Of a stretch of 15,489 bases of DNA, positions 13,176-15,489 are shown one piece after another. The DNA is taken from contig CAYYOI010000035.1 of assembly GCA_964473285.1 (NCBI GenBank), forward strand, positions 1 through 15,489, written 5' to 3'. The number at the start of each line of letters is the position of its first letter. Position 1 is the first letter of the stretch. Origin of the DNA: JBNJGT01 sp964473285. GTDB lineage: Archaea; Nanobdellota; Nanobdellia; Woesearchaeales; JACJVW01. A program made the translations under genes and the position numbers. The notes under the pieces were generated by a model that worked only from the letters and a program-made list of their open reading frames with translations, was not told the origin of the DNA and made no database searches.

Positions 13176-13355
13176 CTAGATAAGGGGCAAGATCTTAGCA
13201 AAATCATTGGAATCAATGATGAATATGGTATCAGTCCAACATGAGATGAATTCGTATATGTTGACGCCATTCTCAGAAAAGATTGAGGTCAGGTAAGAGA
13301 TGACTCCGCATACGCGCTCAATCTCTTTTGGACATTTTATGTTTATCAGGGCCAT
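13176..13355 (-). CDS. minimal stand-alone ACT-domain protein
   Basis: A 59-residue protein that is nearly all one ACT domain, the small ligand-binding fold found in amino-acid enzymes and regulators. Strand 1 is MALINIKCP, helix 1 GVISYLTSIFSENG, strands 2 and 3 NIYEFISCWTDTIFIIDSND, and helix 2 begins with FAKILPLI before the stop. The last strand of a normal ACT domain is missing, so it may pair as a dimer or be truncated. The frame is open further up to a TTG at 13409, but TTTAAATATT (13378-13387) is centred 27 nt before the ATG at 13355, favouring that start. It resembles aspartate-kinase C-terminal ACT modules, yet no enzyme is attached. It may instead be co-transcribed with the Nudix gene. 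Confidence 0.55.
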   Translation of the reverse strand: MALINIKCPKEIERVCGVISYLTSIFSENGVNIYEFISCWTDTIFIIDSNDFAKILPLI

Positions 13356-13412
13356 ACCAGTATTTTCACGGAGGATCTTTAAATATTTCTGTATAAGACT
13401 TAAAGTCAAAAC

Positions 13413-13943
13413 TTAAAGCCTGGAGGAGATCTCATCAAAGGCCTCAAACCAATAATCTCCATGAGGAACATATATATCAGCATTTACCCTTAAGTCTTCC
13501 TTAATCTTATCAATGGAAAAAAATCTTACACCTTGGACCTCTTCTTTTTGTAATGTCAAGCAGGATATGTCTCCATCAAACCTGTAGAGGTATATGTAAT
13601 AGAATTCATTGTTCTTTATCTCACGAAAGATTGCCTTATTCTTGCGAATCATCCAGAAGTCCAGATTTTTAATCTTCAATCCAATCTCTTCTTCTACTTC
13701 CCTTAATGCAGAATCAAGAGGATCTTCACCTGCAATCACGTGCCCTGCAGCGGAGATATCCCACACATCAGGATAAAGGGCTTTTTCTTTGGCTCTTAAC
13801 TGAAGAAGGACTTCTCCTTTGGAGTTATAAATCCATATATGGGCAGTCCTATGCCATAATCCTTCGCTGTGAGCCTGGGTTTTCAACTTCTGCATCCCGA
13901 GAAAGTTATTATTCTCGTCGCAAATATCTATAAGGTCATCCAT
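13413..13943 (-). CDS. Nudix hydrolase, isopentenyl-isomerase-like branch
   Basis: A 176-residue protein with a perfect Nudix box at 67-89: G67, E73, R81-E82, E85-E86, G88 (GHVIAGEDPLDSALREVEEE then IGL). The N-terminal part, LKTQAHSEGLWHRTAHIWIY followed by LQLRAKEKALYPDVWDISAAG, resembles the YfcD/IPP-isomerase-like Nudix group, which shares substrate-binding strands with type I IPP isomerase but usually hydrolyses nucleoside or other diphosphates. The true isomerase's active Cys and Glu pattern is not evident, so I call it a hydrolase. The TATA box at 13964-13975 is 27 nt from the ATG (leaderless). The ACT gene lies just downstream on the same strand. Confidence 0.9.
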   Translation of the reverse strand: MDDLIDICDENNNFLGMQKLKTQAHSEGLWHRTAHIWIYNSKGEVLLQLRAKEKALYPDVWDISAAGHVIAGEDPLDSALREVEEEIGLKIKNLDFWMIRKNKAIFREIKNNEFYYIYLYRFDGDISCLTLQKEEVQGVRFFSIDKIKEDLRVNADIYVPHGDYWFEAFDEISSRL

Positions 13944-13963
13944 AGTGACCAGTGGACGATTAA

Positions 13964-13975
13964 GGTTTAAAATAC
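13964..13975 (-). promoter_or_regulatory. TATA box of Nudix gene
   Basis: GTATTTTAAACC on the minus strand is about 27 nt from the ATG at 13943. A plus-strand TATA (TTTTATAA, 13996-14003) for the membrane protein gene lies 20 bp away, making this a compact divergent promoter. Confidence 0.55.
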
Positions 13976-14030
13976 TTTTGGGCTCAGACCAAAAATTTTA
14001 TAACAGAATACTTTCATAAATGATTTTACA

Positions 14031-14804
14031 ATGTTAACAACAACTTTAACAATCGTATTCAGATCATTGGCTATACTTGGTGGAGTCCTGATAGGGCTAT
14101 TTGCATACCAGATCTACCAATATAGCAAGGGTGGAATGAAGGGATGGAAGTTCCTGTCAATATTTGGGTTTTCCCTCTTCTTCTGGGCGACAACAGCATT
14201 AATAACAAAACTAATCGGGATTACATTACTGGAACGGATAACTGGAATAATCGGATTGCTTGCAATGGCCTTTTTTGTCCCTTATGCCTATACAAGGCTT
14301 ACTGATGACCTAAAGCTTCCCGGACCAAGATGGGTTACGGGGAAGGTTGCAATCGGGTATACATCACTTGTTATACTAATCCTTCTGGGATTGAATGTGT
14401 TTCTTCCAACTTTCATGAGTTATCCTCTTGATAAGATGTTATCGATAAGCCATATGACACTTGGGATCTCATTAATATTTGCATTCGTACCACTGTGGAT
14501 TCTTGTGAGCCATACAAAGAAGATGGCATGGGTAATTGCACTAGCTGCAACAGTATTTCTTTCATTCAGTCTTTTCGTAGGGCAGCATTATGATGGATGT
14601 TGCGGCAAAAACGGAGAGCTGACAGAAAATGATGAATACTGTGGGATGTATGACCTACCTTATGTTCAGGTAACGCAAATGTCTTGTATTGGGCCTATAG
14701 TATTTATTGGTGCGCTATATCAAGCTTACCTTACAATAGGTATACTCCTCCTGGCCTTTAGCTACTATGAACTGACAAGGCTTTTCAGGAAAATAATGAA
14801 TTAA
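14031..14804 (+). CDS. seven-helix membrane protein with Cys-rich loop
   Basis: A 257-residue polytopic protein, unrecognised. About seven membrane helices lie at roughly 6-27, 39-60, 66-86, 107-127, 138-158, 166-184 and 218-246. Between helices six and seven is a soluble loop of about 33 residues with five cysteines (GCCGKNG, then EYCGM, then QMSC), long enough for disulfides or a metal site. By the positive-inside rule, the Lys/Arg-rich loops after helix 1 (YSKGGMKGWK) and the C-terminus (RLFRKIMN) argue for opposite faces, with the loop probably outside. The layout resembles archaeal histidine-kinase-sensor-like membrane domains, but no kinase part follows. The TATA box is at 13996-14003, about 31 nt before the ATG. 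Confidence 0.75.
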   Translation: MLTTTLTIVFRSLAILGGVLIGLFAYQIYQYSKGGMKGWKFLSIFGFSLFFWATTALITKLIGITLLERITGIIGLLAMAFFVPYAYTRLTDDLKLPGPRWVTGKVAIGYTSLVILILLGLNVFLPTFMSYPLDKMLSISHMTLGISLIFAFVPLWILVSHTKKMAWVIALAATVFLSFSLFVGQHYDGCCGKNGELTENDEYCGMYDLPYVQVTQMSCIGPIVFIGALYQAYLTIGILLLAFSYYELTRLFRKIMN

Positions 14805-14833
14805 TATTTTTTATTTCTAATTTTTATTTCTAA
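14805..14833 (+). terminator. T-rich terminator with 13-bp tandem repeat
   Basis: TTTTTATTTCTAA occurs twice in tandem (14808-14820, 14821-14833) right after the stop of the membrane protein gene. Repeated oligo-T runs are the expected archaeal termination signal. Confidence 0.5.
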
Positions 14834-14912
14834 TATTGAACATCGATCTTCAAATAGTTTTTGCCCTTTGATTGTAATAACCAGGTTATTCAGGAATATA
14901 TTTATAGTTTCC

Positions 14913-15350
14913 TTACTGAAGGTCAATTGACATCCAAATACATATTTCTTTGCTGGTATTAGAATAATACCGATCATTATACCCACATTTTCTGAAGCCC
15001 ATCTTTTCATAAAGATTCTTCACGGGATTTAATGAAGGTGCTTCAGCAATTAAACATCGAGATGAAGTTTTCTTTGCTGCATCAATGTCATATTGAATCA
15101 GCTTCTTGGCTAGATCTTTATTTCGATAGTTTGGATGAATAAAAATATTAGAAATTTGAATGGTGTTGTTCCAATTATGTTCAATCAAGCCAGAGAAACC
15201 AACAATCGTATTATTATCTAATAGTATAAACATTCGTTTGTTATCCGATGAAATTAAGTCTTTCCAATTTCTATTAATTTCGAAATTAAATTTCTTAGAT
15301 AACTTTTCAATTTCATCCAAATTTTCTAAGCTAGCTTGCTTTATTTCCAT
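14913..15350 (-). CDS. GNAT-family N-acetyltransferase, divergent
   Basis: A 145-residue single-domain acetyltransferase fold. Strand 4 and the acetyl-CoA helix are IQISNIFIHPNYRNKDLAKK (65-84). The pyrophosphate loop normally reads R/Q-x-x-G-x-G/A but here is R76-N-K-D79-L-A81, so the central Gly is Asp. NPVKNLYEKMGFRKCGYNDR (108-127) is the usual motif B with the conserved Tyr114 and GF. It probably transfers acetyl to a small-molecule amine or a protein N-terminus; the target is unknown. Base composition is more AT-rich than the other genes of the window, which might mean transfer or relaxed constraint. A TATA-like GCTATAAAATT (15367-15377) lies about 22 nt from the ATG. It is convergent with the membrane protein gene. 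Confidence 0.85.
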   Translation of the reverse strand: MEIKQASLENLDEIEKLSKKFNFEINRNWKDLISSDNKRMFILLDNNTIVGFSGLIEHNWNNTIQISNIFIHPNYRNKDLAKKLIQYDIDAAKKTSSRCLIAEAPSLNPVKNLYEKMGFRKCGYNDRYYSNTSKEICIWMSIDLQ

Positions 15351-15366
15351 CTATGTTTAACCTCGC

Positions 15367-15377
15367 AATTTTATAGC
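15367..15377 (-). promoter_or_regulatory. TATA box of GNAT gene
   Basis: GCTATAAAATT on the minus strand is about 22 nt from the ATG at 15350, slightly closer than the others, so the true start codon or start site may shift by a few bases. Confidence 0.4.
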
Positions 15378-15384
15378 TCGTTTT

Positions 15385-15460
15385 AGCACAAAGTGCTCTG
15401 TCCTACAGATTTTTTCCTCCTTTCCCCCTGTTTGTAGGGGAAAGCGGGGAAAAAATCCCC
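15385..15460. repeat. cluster of hairpins at the right edge
   Basis: AGCAC-AAA-GTGCT (about 15385-15397) is followed by a long imperfect hairpin: TTTTTTCC (15410-15417) with GGAAAAAA (15448-15455), and inside it TTTCCCC (15421-15427) with GGGGAAA (15437-15443). A competing hairpin GGGGA-AAAAA-TCCCC (15446-15460) shares bases with it. No coding potential is visible. It could be a terminator of a gene beyond the edge, a small RNA or a site remnant. Confidence 0.5.
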
Positions 15461-15489
15461 ACTAAAAAGGCTTTACGACATTCATCTAT

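Noticed and set aside
13082..13270. 62-residue frame on the - strand
   Set aside because: It overlaps the ACT gene in another frame with a composition unlike the neighbours; no motif is visible.

Overview
This is about 15.5 kb of an AT-rich, densely coding archaeal chromosome. Archaeal origin rests on four things. Two tRNA genes carry introns at position 37/38 inside bulge-helix-bulge folds. Most start codons lie about 22-31 nt downstream of TATA boxes, often with no Shine-Dalgarno, as expected for leaderless mRNAs. The Y-family polymerase ends in a PCNA-binding peptide, and one regulator is Lrp/AsnC-like. The many small unrecognised proteins and reduced enzymes recall DPANN genomes such as Woesearchaeota, but that lineage is only an inference. 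I see no phage, transposase, CRISPR array or rRNA.

Left block, + strand (about 100-4020): a run of overlapping or abutting genes. They encode a small internally duplicated membrane protein, an MscS channel, a zinc-ribbon protein with an eRF1/Vms1-like C-terminal domain, a stand-alone NFACT-R (RqcH/NEMF C-terminal) protein, a HAD hydrolase and a HIT protein. The eRF1-like and NFACT-R genes overlap by 26 nt. Both families belong to ribosome-associated quality control elsewhere, so this pair is the best candidate for an undescribed working module. An intron-containing elongator tRNA-Met and an HD-domain hydrolase follow.

Middle (about 4790-10070): an Lrp-like regulator (-) faces away from a coiled-coil protein of unknown function (+) across a 130-bp promoter region holding three TTACTATT repeats. 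A minus-strand group follows: a DHH phosphoesterase with an unrecognised C-terminal domain, a SpeD-fold gene broken by a frameshift at a TATATA tract, and a Dpo4-type polymerase.

The 10068-10690 region has no protein gene. It holds an intron-bearing tRNA-Ser(GGA) surrounded by partial duplications of itself: an 81-bp tandem leader repeat carrying the first 15 nt of the tRNA, and a downstream copy of its last 15 nt.

Right block (about 10690-15489): mostly single genes with their own promoters. They are an intracellular C39-like peptidase, a second HAD hydrolase, a 372-aa protein of unknown family, a lone ACT domain, a Nudix hydrolase, a polytopic membrane protein with a Cys-rich loop, and a divergent GNAT acetyltransferase. 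The window ends in a GC-rich hairpin-forming stretch that is not explained.
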